A DNA stretch of 64,000 nucleotides from Glossina fuscipes (GCF_014805625.2 NW_023998416.1:19154065-19218064); one strand, 5' to 3'; positions 1 through 14,120 are shown, counted from the first letter of the stretch. Notes: a model not told the origin generated them from the sequence alone. A program made the numbers and translations.

Positions 1-860
1 ATAGTGTCACAGTGACATTTTACTCGAAGAAGTATTAACACGAAATAAGAAATTCACTCCCAATGGGAGCAATTAGTAATGCGCTAAATGCTCGAAAAAA
101 GATTATTTGCATACGTCAGATGTCACTAACAGTTGCACACACAATTACCGCATTGCCGCAGAGTTTTTTTTTCCCCTTTTATTATTAATTTAACATATTT
201 TACAAGTGTGTTAGTGTGTCAAATAAATGCAATTAAGTTAAAAATATTTGTTTGTATTTTTGGAGTAAATATGGCGTTAGAAAATAACAATTTTTCATTT
301 ATATTTAAATAAATAAAAAGCAAAAATATGTTTAATATGTTCAGCGATTTCGTCAAATTCGTATTATGTTGTTGCTGTTGTTTATTCATTCGTACCTTCA
401 AATAATAATTTATAAGATATTATAAACTCACGCACGCACATCCAAGCATATGTTTATAGTCTGTAGTTATAGTAAATCTTAATTAATTAATATATAACAA
501 ATATACACAAATTATTATTAATTTCGATGATTATCTTTGACTCTATTATCTCATTAGAGTTGGTCTGATTATTGTCGTTCTTACTGCTGTGAACACTTTG
601 TGCATCGGCAATAAATTATCTTTATATCGCTAATTAGAATACATTGATACTTTTTCTGCATACACACCTACAAACATAATTCAATGATTTTACGATTAAT
701 TAAAAATAAGAGACAGAGATAATAACTGAGAAGTTCGTTTAAAATTTCGATTAAGCGAATTAAAAATTTTTCACTTAGGCTTAATGCGGCGGCCATTACG
801 TCAGAGGCCAAGGTTAAAATATTCTTTGAATATTTATATGGATAACGGAAAAAGTAACGA
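1..860. other. AT-rich noncoding stretch
   Basis: No supportable ORF. It contains T-rich and TTAATTAATATATA-like sequence. I see nothing that identifies a function. Confidence 0.6.
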
Positions 861-905
861 TTGAAATGTTAATACCATTAAAAATGTTTTTTTTTTCTTT
901 TGTCT

Positions 906-1560
906 TATACGAAAATAGCTTAAGTGACCTTTGGCGGCGAGGAAGGGAAGTACATCGCAAGGGACTGCGACAATGCTGTAAAAACTTTAGTTTCCAAGCT
1001 GAGACTTGCTTCTACTGCATCGACTGCGGACAAAGCCGAGTAGGGACTGAAAAGGCGAACGTCAATGAAGGTTGCCATGTCACGAAATGTCGAGGTCTTA
1101 AGTAAAAAATCCAATCAACATTTTTGCTGACAATAAGCATGGCAGTGGCATGCGTCGCTTCATTGTTTCTAACATCTTTCCATATAATTTCATATCATTT
1201 TGCCGTTAGGAGCAAGGACAATGAGAACGCAACGACTGAATCAGCTAAGGAGATGTGCTTTGACTCTAGTTACAATCTCTCTTTAAAAGTATTGGAGGAA
1301 CATGTAGAAGTGGATTAAGTCTCCTTAACGATTCCTATAAGAAAAGCAGTGGAGTTTTTTATCGTCAGCCGCGGAGGTAGGTTGACTCGATGGACAAGAA
1401 GATCTGCATTGAAGGAGAATCGAACGAATTCTTCGCCTTTTACACAAAGTGAGGCGAACGCATGAGAAATGCAACCTATTTGATGCAAAAGAATGTAAAA
1501 CGTGGTATTCCTATAAGATCACAAATTATGGTTAAAAAAAATAGTGACATCCTTTGCACC
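906..1560 (+). other. GC-richer stretch with coding-like composition, unrecognised
   Basis: One plus-strand frame from 906 encodes VTFGGEEGKYIARDC and continues with Ala, Thr and Lys-rich sequence to a TAG near 1038, then resumes to about 1127. Another short frame begins MDKKICIEGESNEFFAF near 1390. Composition differs from the flanks. No family is recognised. It may be a decayed exon or an old insertion, or chance. Confidence 0.2.
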
Positions 1561-2039
1561 TTTAAATGCACCGGCATAAATATTTGATACGAAGAACGAT
1601 TTTTAGAAAAACACCTTTGGCGAAATTCCTTATTATTATTATTATTCCTGGGTTGAAATTCCTTATTGCATATAAAATGTTTATCTGAGAAAAGCATTTT
1701 CCTCTCCAATCACAGCTTATATTAATACAAAACATTATATTGGTCATTACAAACCTTCATACATGCTTTGCGGAGTATACAAGTTAACGACAATGCCATT
1801 GCGCTTTCATTACCCAATGAAATTCAAAATTTTTAATAATTTGTCGTATGAAGACCTAGCTAATGTTAGCAAGGTCTGAACTAAAACCTAAATCGAAGCT
1901 AATCATTACCGAACCAAGCTTGACGTTTATTTTGCAAGCTTATGGAGCATCTAGATTTTAGATACGAAAGTGTGGAAATACAGGGTATTGTGTGACGTGT
2001 GTGGTGACACAGAATAAAGGTTTTTAGAAACTGATGTTA

Positions 2040-2900
2040 TTTAACTACAATATTGTCAAATCACAGTTTCTTCAGTGCTAAGCAATCTTTTGGCCGAAGT
2101 TGCAGGTACACGATTTGTCAGATTGCTCGCCAAACATAAAAAACGTATTGGTGAACATTAGACAAGTTTCAAGCCTTAAATCACTGTCCATGGCTTCTTG
2201 TCGCAGCAAAAACCTATTATAGCACTCGTTGCCGGATTTAAACCGAGCTTAGAAAACTTGAGTACAACATCCATCCACTTCTCTGTTGACTCCTTGATAA
2301 TGCTAATAGCCTATGTCCATTCATCTCGAGTTTTACAGGAATCGTGAGTAGATTTGACGGTTCGAGCTCAACTTCCTCTTCAACAATCCATCAGAAAATT
2401 TATCAAATTGGAGATGCTAAACTTATGAGCGTGTAGTAAATTGGAAGTAAAAAGATTTTTATTAGGAAAGCTTGAAAGCAAAGTCGCCTTAAATAAATAT
2501 CCCTAAGTCAAAGCATTAATGGCGAACATTTGTTGGAATTAATTGCATAGAACCGCTCTGTCTGTTTAGAATGTCTACTCTTGCTGCACTTGACAGTGAT
2601 GCACTTGGTGAAAAATTCTGCCAAACAACTAAACTTGATAGGCACTTGCTTGACTTTAGATAGATCTCTACTAACGGCTCAAGATCTTCTTGATAACGTA
2701 AGCTCGAAAACCAACAGAACGTAAGTCTGATGCTGAAGAGAGAACTATTCTGCACGTCACTGCAACGTTTGCCTAATTTAACTACATTCGATATAAAGCA
2801 CGATTTTTCAATAACTGACGAAAGAATGGATTGCTTTTTTGTCATCCCACACATATGCGACATCTCTTACTATCACCATGCATTGACGTAAGAAACTTGG
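2040..2900. other. Less AT-biased stretch with interrupted open frames, unrecognised
   Basis: A 115-codon minus-strand frame (2516-2863) and a plus-strand frame near 2210-2430 with few stops are present. Neither shows a motif I can name, and frames of this length occur by chance in 64 kb. No gene is called. Confidence 0.2.
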
Positions 2901-3392
2901 AAGATCTCCGCTCGAAATCTAACATTAAGCTTAAAAGAACTTTAATCAATTCGTTCACCTCGTTCAGTTTTTAAGTTTAAATTTCAAATTTAAAGAATCA
3001 AATAAAGCTAAGGTACGTCCGTTTAAAGGATTTAGGAAAACTCTTTCTTCATTAAATGCGTTTAGATATCAGCGGACATTTTCCGGCTCTTAAAGTTCTG
3101 AATAGTTACAATAGTTTTCATTTCGGCACCAGCGACATACGTGTTTTCCTTATTTACCTAGGATAGATTTAGATGGAGAACAAAGTTTAGATGGATTCTG
3201 ATGGAAATTAGGATAGAAGCAGGAAAAATATTAAAAAGAATATAGAAAAATTATCTGATTTTTAGCAATGATATAATAAATAATTCGTTAACACGTTTCC
3301 TTGATTAGATTTTACATCGATACCATTCCATACGATTCCATAACTCGGAACTCCATGCCGCTATTTCCGGAGCATTAACGTTAACCTATTAA

Positions 3393-3527
3393 GTGCGATA
3401 TGCTAAGCTGACTGCCGAAGAGATGAAAGCCAAGGGTGGGGAAACTATTATGAGTGGCAACTGGACAGTTGGAAATGTAAAACCACAACTGCACCAGACT
3501 ATGTCCGCGACTTATAGTCTAGCAGTA
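3393..3527 (+). other. Short open frame ending near a donor-like site, unrecognised
   Basis: The frame reads RYAKLTAEEMKAKGGETIM and is followed at about 3525 by GCAGTAAGTA, whose intron side matches the splice donor consensus. No acceptor or family match supports an exon. Treat it as weak. Confidence 0.15.
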
Positions 3528-3539
3528 AGTAATCGTATC

Positions 3540-6500
3540 CGCAAACAGGAGTACGTACGTACGTACATGCCTTTTATTATTCTCTTCTTAAGCCACTTCT
3601 CTTTAAAGCAACTTGTGAGCAAACCACAAATATTTTTTGAACAAACTTAAACTTGGTTGACCTGAAGGTCAGGTTACAGTAAATCGTAGCTCCCCTTTCT
3701 TCGGCAAGCAAACTGTTTTCACGTAGCCACGAGTTCGTGTTCTCCATATAACTTTCAACTTTCTAATCGCTAGTCAATAATGATATTTTTTACATTTGAC
3801 TACCTTTGGTCGATTTCGGGTATGGCAGCACTCGAAGTCACCATTGATAAGCTTCCGCTCGTAGCCGAATGAAAATTATTGCAAAGGAATTGGATTTTCT
3901 TTCGACGCTCAAAGTTTTGCGTTCGATCGACAGCATTTTCTTCACAAATGTGGGGCACATCATGGGCCGATTTGTTATAAAAACAAGCCAGCGAATTACG
4001 GTTAATAGGCTTGTTTATTGAACCATCCAATTTTGTGTCCTCGTCAACATGTAAAATTTGAAAAGTCTCTCCGATGAAATCCAGATATCATATTGAAAGT
4101 GTGAAAGTGTGCCTGAAGTTTTATTCACAATTAATGCGTGGGCACTAAGCAACCAGTCAAGAGATTTTCATAAAATTACGCTTTCCAACAGACTGCTGGT
4201 AGTGAATATTTTTATTTTTATTGTTTCATTTACGTTGGTTACGAAAAGGGAAAGAGAGCGAGAGAGAGAGAGGGAATATCTATCTGCCGATACAATTAAC
4301 TTCATATTTGTTAAGGAAGCAGTTATTACATCTATTTGTGTGCGTAATTGCGTTTGTATTCTTATCAGATTAAGGAAAAGAAAATACAAAAAGGAAAACA
4401 AAATTATTAATAAATATGCAGGCCGGGAAGCAAGCGCTCATAAAGAGACGATAAATGTCGATATTAATTTAAGCGAACAGAAAGTTAATTGTATTCCATA
4501 CATTCGCTTGGTTACGCCGTCGCTAAGTAAGTAATACATGAGAAAGGATCAGCCAGAAGAAGTAAATGTTCGCCTTTTTCGCAATTATGAATGAAGATAT
4601 GCCGGCTTAATCACTCGGGAATTCCAACCGTCGCTTGATGTCTTCTGCTCATTTCAACTTCTGCTTCTTTTGGCTTAACCAGTCAATGTTTTGCTTATGA
4701 CTTACACTATGCTTTTATTATTTTCGCTTTTTGTTTATTTTTACATTTTTTCATCCCAAACAAAATCATCAAAAACATGTACAATTCCTTTGTCGGTCAT
4801 AAAAAAATTAAATTTATTTTACTTGCTTTTATTACGACAACGTTCAATGTAATTATAATTCATTTCTTACTGGTAGCCGCCCTTTCCTTGTACAGTAATT
4901 ACATCCATTTTATTATTAGCTCTCAATATCTGCTTGGCGCTATTTTGGTAAATCTTGCTTGGCGTCTCTCACAATATCCTTCAGACTTTAATTTTTCTTT
5001 CTTTGGTTTTCTTAGAAATTCTAGTCTCATGCTTGTTTAAGTTGTCAGCCTCATCTTATTTTCATATAAGGCATAGGATAAGTGTAGCACGAAATAGATA
5101 AAGAAGTTTTGCAAAACTCGCGGATCTTTTTTATTCGAAACTAAGGCAATCGACAGCTATGGATCAATCCCAATATTCATACATTTTAACGTCTACATAT
5201 GCCTTAGTGCATTGTCCAAATGCCTGTCACGTACATGTGACGTCGGGATTCGGCAAGAAATCTATGTATCACATATGACAGCGAGAGGTTTGACAAAACT
5301 TTCGCATTCCGTTCTTAATGATTAGAATAAATTTTCCCAAACATTTTCATAGGAAAATTTCTTCAAAACTCAGCGGCGCTTATTACTTTAAAAAGGAAAG
5401 CCAGCGACAAAAGTAGCACCCTCTTGGGATGCGACTCGAAGAGAAAGGGAGACGTCGTTAGTACTTCGCTTTGTCTATTTACAATCAGATTAGAGACACA
5501 TATGTTACATCATGTAAAACAAAACCGACAAGTTGTCGGGTCTGCAAGTTTCCTGTAAGCAATTTACTTCTCTCTAAGATGATTGGAAGCTAATCCAATG
5601 CATTCGCTCAAGGAATACCTTGGCACTTCGATAAAATTGATAAATTCAAAAGACTTACTAACTAGCGTGAATGCGAATTACTTATAAGGACTCTTGAAAT
5701 CGGCACTTGAATGATCCAGTAACAGATATCTTGCAATTATTCTTATATGCATTCTCCAAAACGCGTCTTAACTAATAGGTTTCTTAGTTCAAAAAAAAGA
5801 TCGCCACTACAGCGGACGTCGCCCCTCTTTTTATTCCAAAAAGTTGCTGATGTCATCTATCTTCGATTTCGTTCGTAAGTTTATGTTACTCTACCACACC
5901 AAAAAACTTAATATGTCAAGGTTTTTGGTATAACGATATTAATAAGGATATTTTCAATTCTGTTTATTTTCAATTTACCATAGTATATTTACTTTTTTAT
6001 CAATATTTAAGTAACAATGGGATTCTTTTCAAGCATGAAGAATTTCTTCCAACTCTCATGTAAGAAAGAGCTTTTATGAAATAATAAACTCACGGCTACC
6101 GTACGTTCCACATATATTGCATGCGATTTAAATTTACTTATCTAGCGTTCGTCTTAATAAGCTTAGCTAGCATGCTATTTGAAAGCAACCTAGGAGTTAC
6201 TTTATATCAGCCAGCAATCTAAAATGATCTTATGCTTGCATCTTCAACGGCAAAGAGAGCCCACTAGGTGAACGAGTAATCATCCTATCAAAAAGAAAAC
6301 TTAACTAATGTGCTATTTGCCTTAACTTAAGTGAGATATGTAGCATGTGATTAGTGCTATCAAGTCACTTAAATTCATCTCAGAACTCATCTACCTGTCA
6401 AGCCAGTTATAACTATCTCAGCTGGGATATGACTTGAAGCTGTTGCTGTTTTATATTAGTACTCCCACCTGACAAGCCGAGCCTTTGTTCCCAGTCTCAC

Positions 6501-9500
6501 CAAAGTATTTAAATTAACAAGCGATTTAATTAACTTAAAACTGACTTATGCTAATTTGCAATCTAATGCTTACTTAAGGATCGCTCGAACACAGGCAAGA
6601 CAATTTTGTCGCGGATACAAATGGTTGTTTCCATTCAGAGAGAGTAACGTTTGTCTTGCGTGATTGCTCCGCCATATTCGACCGTATCTGTCCATTTTTT
6701 ACAATGTATTTCTTCCATTCATTAAATTTACATTTCATTCTTCTGTAGTGTATCTACCTTTCTTCACTCCCCGTGGTCGCTCCTATCCGCCAAATAACTA
6801 ACTGGAAAACAAACATATTTTTATGTTAGTTTTTTAAACGACTCGAGATAAACGTTTCTGTAACTTTTGACTTCTTACCGCTTACGTGAACAATTTCTTA
6901 TTTTTAAGGATATTTTCAAGGTCTGTTCCATTAGTGGAAGAGAAATTTTGTTCATTTCATTGTTTCTCTTTAACTGCATTGGTAAAGTCTTTCGAATGAT
7001 AAATGACGTCCTTATTACAGCCATTTCCTATTTTCCACTATTAATTTGTTCTCGAAACATTTGTCGTAAGTGCGTAATTACTTTTCAATAACTAAACAAT
7101 TTATTTCGACTTTCAAATCCTGGCGATAAGGTAAAAGCTGAAGAATTTTTGAAGGTGGGAGGGCAAGGCAACGAAAAGTGTAGAAATTTTGCTTAAATAC
7201 AACGGAATCCTTTAAAAGCAAAAGTGCTAAGCTTGCGAATGCTACTTTTCCTCTTCTTTTTTCTTTTTTCTCTTTTTTTCTTTTTCTTTTTTTTTTTTGG
7301 AAATTATCGTGTATAAACAGTACATGTATATAAATCCCTTTTGGCATAAAGTGACACTTACACTCATACATTTACGAACACCCACCTAGCCGCCAACCAC
7401 AATGATTCATATACAAAACGACCAAAAAGTCTGCGTGTGGCAGTTGTGGTGTTAGTCGTTGCAAAAGTATTTTCACGAATTTCTGTTCCAGTATTAAAGT
7501 TATTGAAGCGGAAGGTTAGTGTCTCGTATTGACTGCAATTTGTGACGATGGCAGCACAAAAGGTGTGCGCATAGGACCCTAACAAGTTTCTGAAATTATA
7601 CAAACGCGTACAAATGACAAAACAACACATGCTGCAAACGCATATTAAACTCGCTCGTAACACACTCGCACCTTCTTCCGCATCGTTACGGAGGAGAGAA
7701 AGCAGTAACCGAAAGGATTATATATAGTAATGGTCGACGATGAATAACTTTCTGCTTTAAGTCACACAGTGCGATAGCGACAATTGCTGACATGAAACGT
7801 GTAAAGTAATGCAATCGGAATAGCAGAGCGATATGCATCCCAGCTAAAGAAGCTCTGCCTTGACGTACTTTCAATTTTCTAAATCCGATTCACTTTTGTA
7901 CTTTTGCATTAACTATGCGCTGCAGTGTTGTCGGTACATATTTCTTAAGAGTTTGCTTTCGTTTTATTGTAAGACATTTGCAATTTTCATACGACCCCTC
8001 GAAACATAAGCATCGAAACTATTAGCCATAGTTATGCAGTCTTCTTCAAAATTCTGTCGCTTTTGTAATACCTTCGTTCAATTTGCTGGCATTATAACTA
8101 CCTTGTGGTTAATTTGCTGATGATATGCTTTGACAGCAGTATACACGAATCTTTCGCTGTTTATATGTTTAAATGTGTGCAAATATTTATACACGTTAGT
8201 GTATGTTGTTGCATAAGGAGAGTAGTATTAGTAGACGAGGTCAAAATCGTTATTACACAGAAAGCATTAAAAATAAAGAAGAAAAAGTTATAGCGAAAAA
8301 GGATTAAATAAGTTTTTGCCAGTGATTTGTTATCCTCTTAGTAAGGTGGCGCTAAGTAGGATAATGGATATTCTAAGTTATCTGCCCCGTAAAATGGCTT
8401 CAAATTCTATTTGATATTGAGTTGTAAGCAGCTTAAAATGTGACTTGGCGTGAAGTTAACCTATCGCCCTATGGGTAGTCTATGTTTTTGCCTTTACTAA
8501 AAGGCCGGCTCTCCATGCACCATTTTGTCTCTTTCCTAAGCTAAATGTAATAATAGAAAAAGAAAAACAAACTTATGATAATCAAAATTAAGCAAAAGTA
8601 AAAGATGCAAACATAAGTGAAAAATGAAATCATGCTTCATAACCCAAAAAAACCGATGAACTGTGTGCATGCAGTTCAATGCCACACCAGGTTCTTGTTG
8701 TTTTTGAAAGGACGTTAAAAGCCCAGCGTCCCTAAAGCTTCCCTTCCATACCGTACACGTACACCTGCAGAAATCAATTAGTTTATAAACAATTTTAAAG
8801 AAATGACGTCACTCCAGATACCCATAAAATAATTTATGATATTTTTCAGCACACTCTGCAGCAGGAAAGTGCTTAGAACGCCACATTCTAGGCTGAGTCC
8901 TTATTCCCTGCGTCTCGTATTGCTGATCTATTAAAGGTCGGCATTAGTAGCGATGATCTTAAAGCTTTAAAGAAGCAAGAGAACCGATGGATCGCTGTAC
9001 GTTAGATTGTGTCGTTATTCTTTCGCCCACATCTCGTTTATCTATCAAAAGCAAGCCTATATTTGAAATGAAATCGCACGGAAGCGCAATACTGCGATCG
9101 TTGCAAAGTTTCGTGGCTTTTGTGTTTCATTACATATGTTAGACTTTTCGAGAACGATGCGCTCGACAATCGGTCTTTTTAGACGGTGAATATGAATAGA
9201 TTTGTGAAATGAACTAAACAAAGTTAAAGATACAAGTTAAAGGGTGACAAGTATTGTTGGCCAACGTTACATGCTTACCGTAATCAAGTGATTTCTCGCA
9301 TATCGCAACTTTAGACAGCACACCGTTCATCAAGGATTAAAACCTATTCGAAAAGAGATCAACTCTGCATTTTTGAAATAATTTATTTAGTATACGTACG
9401 TACGCCTTATAATTATTCTTAATTTGGTTACGAGCAAAATTTTCAAGTTAAATTAATGAATAATGATAGCGATCCATGTCGTCAACTTAAGCCTTCGTCG

Positions 9501-9690
9501 GTTTAAATCTACCGCAAGGCAAGTGCTCTTCACTTTCTTTTCATTAATTCCTAGCTTCGTTAAGAAACAGTTAACTTTTCTTTTTACAGCATTCCGAGCC
9601 AATATTCTTAGCAGTGCTCTCACTTTTAATTAACCCAATGTGCTTTAGCATTAGGTTTTCTTACCTTGATTAAGTGCATAAAGTGTAAAG
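3540..9690. other. Noncoding stretch
   Basis: It holds a GTACGTACGTACGTAC self-complementary repeat near 3552, the GA tract at 4246, and a CT/T-rich run at about 7250-7300. The remaining frames are short and without recognisable motifs. I see no gene. Confidence 0.5.
4246..4275. repeat. (GA)n microsatellite
   Basis: GAGAGA tract with one GAGC interruption. The 141-residue frame at 4109-4534 crosses it and has Arg-Glu repeats; it has no recognisable domain and I do not call it a gene. Confidence 0.9.
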
Positions 9691-9699
9691 TGGAATAAC

Positions 9700-9742
9700 A
9701 AGAAGAAAAAGAAGAAGAAGAAGAAGAAGAAGAAAAAAAAAG
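9700..9742. repeat. (AAG)n microsatellite
   Basis: A GAA/AAG trinucleotide tract ending in a nine-base A-run. Confidence 0.95.
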
Positions 9743-10912
9743 TAGAAAAAGCTCTCTGTTATTAAGGTATTTTTCTTTTTTAGTTTTCCGTGCATATTAC
9801 GTTTTATGCATAAACCTGATGATCATTTTAATTGTTAGGCCATATTACGAATATAGCCAAACCCGACATTATGCTTGAATTGGTTTGAATAAGAACTTTA
9901 TGGCTTTAAACTCATCAGCGCTCGTTAGCTCATCACAAATTTCTTGCTCGTGCCGCCACTTTAATTCTATTGTGCGTGATGTAATTAAATTTTATGCGAA
10001 CAAAGCTTTGCAGCCAAAGTAATTATCACACAGATTAATTATGTGGCATGAAAATGTTCTGAAAATAACTACGGCTACGGGTTTTCTTTTCTCTTTTTAG
10101 ATTTTTTTTTTCCTGCTTTTTTGTGAATAGAAAATTTTCTTGTTTGTTTGGTTATGTTACCTAAAAAAATTTACAAAAACAATTATATGATAGATAATGG
10201 CTTGGAAGAAAACTTTTAATTGACTTCCGTCTCACTTTTTCCTTGTCGTGAGAATAAAAAACGAAATTGGTTTTGTTTAAGTAAACACGGTTATCTCCTC
10301 GTGGGGTAGGTTTTCAAAAGATTCCTCTTCATCTCAACACATACTCTTCACAATGATATATTATTTACTCCCGAAATCTATTCTATTGAATCCAGATAAC
10401 GGGTTAATCGGCAACGATTTTCACATAAACAATATTGTCGCAGGCGTAATCATGAAATGCTGCATGATATCGCTCTTAATACTTGCTCGCTGAAAGGTAA
10501 AGTGTAAGTGCAGGCAAACTAAGCTAAGATGTACTCTAAAAGTCAATTACCTCTCTTAGCAATCAGTCAACTCTGGGCGATATACAAAAATCATAAGCAA
10601 CTTCAATTATATATGTAAGAGAAGGAACGAAGAGCCAATTGCGCATTGCCGCTGTATACAAATATATACGAACGTACATATATATCATTTGACCAGATTT
10701 CTCTGTGGACTTGAGCAAATGAACAGCCGCTGAGAATAAAAACAATGGTTTGTTGGTGGACTTTAAGATATCTGCAAATTATTTCGTACGTAGTGGTCAT
10801 CGATTCATGTGCACTCTGTTAGGTAAGAGTGGGTTCTACTATGAAGGATAACGATGAATCCCCAATGGATCCATTATGTCTCCTTGTGTTGCAACTAAGC
10901 AAATCGTATTTT

Positions 10913-11330
10913 TCATCCGTGGAATGGTATCATTTTCACCATTTTTGCAAAAATTTCATAAAAATCTGGTTTATTTATGAAATGAGCCCAAAGAAGGTAA
11001 AATACTAAGTCGAAAGTATTAATCTCGATATAGCTGGATATGTCATGTTTTTGAAACCAAGAAACACTTTCGTCAACTTCAGCGGATAATTCAAAGCTGC
11101 ATGCAAAAGATTTTAATCGCCTTATATATAACGTAGCGGAAAGGCACTGGGAAAGGAGAAAATATTGCAGCTTTACAAGAGGCTGGAACTTATCGATAGC
11201 ACACAATTCCCATAAGCATTCTGAAATTTAATTTATGGAATGAATCGCCCAAAGATCCGCCATAGATTCTATCAAGTACATGAACCAGTGCCAGGCGTTC
11301 AATGACTTATTACGACTATTTTAATTTGCG
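10913..11330 (-). other. Minus-strand open region with one stop, possible decayed coding sequence
   Basis: The minus strand is open from about 11330 to 10913 with one TAA near 11221. It carries plausible protein-like composition, including AWHWFMYLIESMADLWAI near the start and FDLVFYLLWAHFINKPDFYE near the end. No family is recognised. Chance frames of this length are expected in the window, so this is only a note. Confidence 0.2.
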
Positions 11331-11442
11331 GTTGCGTGTATGAAGCAGTTCATGATAATGCAATGGCGAACACTATTTAATGTCCTGGATAAGATATCGA
11401 AAATTCCTGTGAAATTTTTTTTGGAATATATCTGGCATACTG

Positions 11443-11478
11443 CGATCTACAGCAAAGCTTCCCTTGGGCTGTAGATCG
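11443..11478. repeat. Perfect 11-bp inverted repeat (hairpin)
   Basis: CGATCTACAGC at 11443-11453 is the exact reverse complement of GCTGTAGATCG at 11468-11478, with a 14-base spacer that contains AAGCTT. It is the longest non-simple perfect hairpin I noticed. There is no T-run or adjacent gene to suggest a function. Confidence 0.6.
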
Positions 11479-12793
11479 GAGCACATGTTTTGTTGATAGC
11501 AACACTAAGAAGATAGGAAAACTGCAATCGAGTCTTCATTCAGCTTCGCAACATATACTCTTCTAGCTAGGATGGTAAACCAATTTCGTCTTCTGTACCT
11601 GCAAATGAGACCTAATCATCGCATTCAAGTGAGTCTGTTCTATTCTCGCGATAGTTATGTATTCGTAGATATATCGTAATATCAGGTGCGGGAGTGAAAC
11701 GAATTTCCGACTTTAGTGCCCACAGTGTACCTCTACTTTATTCGCATCATATATATATATATAGATATATTAATTATTGAAATCAACAATGAAAGAACGT
11801 CATAAAAAAACGATCTTCAAATATCCACGAGGACGTGTGTAATGCTTATGGTCTTGTCTTCCTTGTTATAATCTTTCTTTCCCTCTTTAAGTGGCTTTTT
11901 ACATTTCCTTCACACCATTAGTGTTATGTTGGCATCTATACTATCCTGCATTGTGAGTGTTATCGTGTGTGAATATTGTAATTATTTTTTAACGCTATGT
12001 TCTCGTCCTTTTTACTTACTTTATTATTCGCCTGCCAGCTTTAGGAGGTAATGGCAATTTGAGCTAAGCAAAATAGTTAAATGAGAAAAACTACTTACTT
12101 GTCTAAGACTGCCCTCATCATCACCAATTCCTGATATAAATTATCTTAAAAAAAAAATTAAATTATCATAAAAATTATCTTAAAAGTCATCGCAGAGAAA
12201 ATGTTGAACAATTTTGAATACATTAACTATATGAAAATTGTCTAAGCTATTATTATGTGTTCGCGTATCCACGAACAGAGCATTTGTACTAAATTTCAGA
12301 CAGACACATGTAATATTAACCAAAGATTGTTGTGTTATGTAATAATTAAATAGCATTTTTAATATTTCGACCACAAGCGAAGTAAGAAAATTTGTTTTCC
12401 TTGCTCCATTTAGGTTCATGTCTTTGATAAATCGCCTTTTCTACTGCTTTTATGCATTACAACCTGCTTTTGTAAGGAATCATGCCACGATATGACTCTG
12501 GGCCACTTATGAGAATCCCTGGAATAATTGAAATCTTGTTTTTTATTTATAATCTGAGAGAAGTGATTTATATACCCAAACAAACTATATATAAATGTAA
12601 AATATTATACACAGGCGATATTCTTTTTGCGAACGAAATATGATATCGTTCAAGAAATTTTACCAAAAAGCTTTCAGTGTGATTCAAGAACACTTCGTGG
12701 TCCAATTAAGAGTAAACAATAAGTTAAATGATTATAGAAATTAAAAAAAATTGCTTAAGAAGAAATGAGAGCAAGCAAGAAAAGCTGTACCGC

Positions 12794-13030
12794 TGTAAGG
12801 GTAACGGTCGAAAAAGTGGTCCGACCCGAACGATTGTCAATAGCATATGTCCTGTGAAGACTGGCGATATATTTTATCCAAGTATTTTTAAAATTGCGAG
12901 CTGTGGAGTAACTACAAGAAAGGCAGACGGACAGACAAGCTTAGATCAATTGAGAAAGTAGTTCAGAAAACGATTTTGAATCAATAAGCGGTGCATATAC
13001 CCCAAGTCGTTTCGGGTGTAGGGCATAAAA
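12794..13030 (+). repeat. Interspersed repeat family A, copy 1
   Basis: It shares an ordered set of blocks with the copy at 20105. These are AGTGGTCCGACCCGAACGAT, then an AT-rich middle, GACGGACAGACAAGCTTAGA, an AGAAAGT...TTCTGAATC-type block and a terminal block ending in GGGTGTAGGGC. The 77-residue frame that crosses it (12728-12961) is a by-product of the repeat. It is too diverged to show ends or target duplications. Confidence 0.6.
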
Positions 13031-13997
13031 ATTAGTAAATTACGTTTACAAGGAGATAAAACGAAATAATTGTTTCTAATTATCATGTGGCGAAAGAGAA
13101 CAAAGAAAGATTAAAATATGCCTAAGAAGTAATTTCAGAATTCATTTTTGAATAGATTTAAAGGATAATACCAAAAATATAATTATCTCCTAGATTTATA
13201 TAAAATCATATAAAAACATTATAGTAGGACAAGACCGTTTATTCAATTTTCTACAATAGCACTGCGTTACTATGTAAATGCGGTGAGCATTCTTGTGTCA
13301 GAGTCAACTCAAAAACTGCACCCAAGTATTTCAAGCTTGATAACATTGAATTTCTTCTTCTTTCCGACAAATATCTATAATTATTCTTCATCTATATCAT
13401 ATATTGCGTAATAAAATGCGCAAAACTAAATCTTGTCACCATAACAGAACCTACTTTCTAAAAAAGACCTTTTTAATAAAAGGGCCAGAGAAATATACCT
13501 AATTGGTTCAAACGCTTAGATCATACGTTCAATTATTATTCAGAGACCAACTTTCATCATAAAATTGGAAAAATTTGCAAGTTGTCTTAATATCACGTCC
13601 TACTCTCGATCTCTCTAAGAGCACTTATATGAGAGTTGTGTTAGACCATACAAAGCACTTTGTTTGAAGTCATCACAAAAATTCTTATCGTGTAATCAAA
13701 TGCACTTATTTTGCATTGGCTTTAACGTCAGATTTCTGCTTTATTAAACTGAGTGTTGGTTGTTTTCGATCCTTTTAATAAACGAACCTTTTTGATACAA
13801 AGGAAAAACGAATTTTGCTATATACATATATATATAGCACCGAAAATATAAATGTACGTAGTCTAATACTTATAAGGCGATTAAGAAATTTGCAATTGTT
13901 ACTATGTAATGACTTTTGTTTAATTGTTTCGTTACATGAGCTGTGATTGTAAAAATTATCCAATCCAATCCAATGTTAATAGTGCCCATTGTTGCGT

Positions 13998-14120
13998 CAA
14001 GGCCATCCACATACCAAATTTCGTCAAACCATCTCAAAAGTGGTGAGCTGCAGATTGAACAAGCCAGACAGCAGATAGACAGACGGACAAACTTAAATCA
14101 ATCCAAAAAAATTATTCCGT
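13998..14120 (+). repeat. Interspersed repeat family A, copy 2 (internal fragment)
   Basis: It contains ATACCAAATTTCGTCAAACC, then CATCTCAAAAGTGG, then a run of GACA/GACGG words and ACAAACTTAAATCAATCC. The same order occurs in the copy at 20105. Both outer ends are missing or unrecognisable. Confidence 0.5.

Noticed and set aside
4109..4534. 141-codon plus-strand open frame
   Set aside because: It crosses a GA tract giving Arg-Glu repeats. The remainder is Ile/Lys/Asn-rich as expected from AT-rich noncoding DNA, with no motif.
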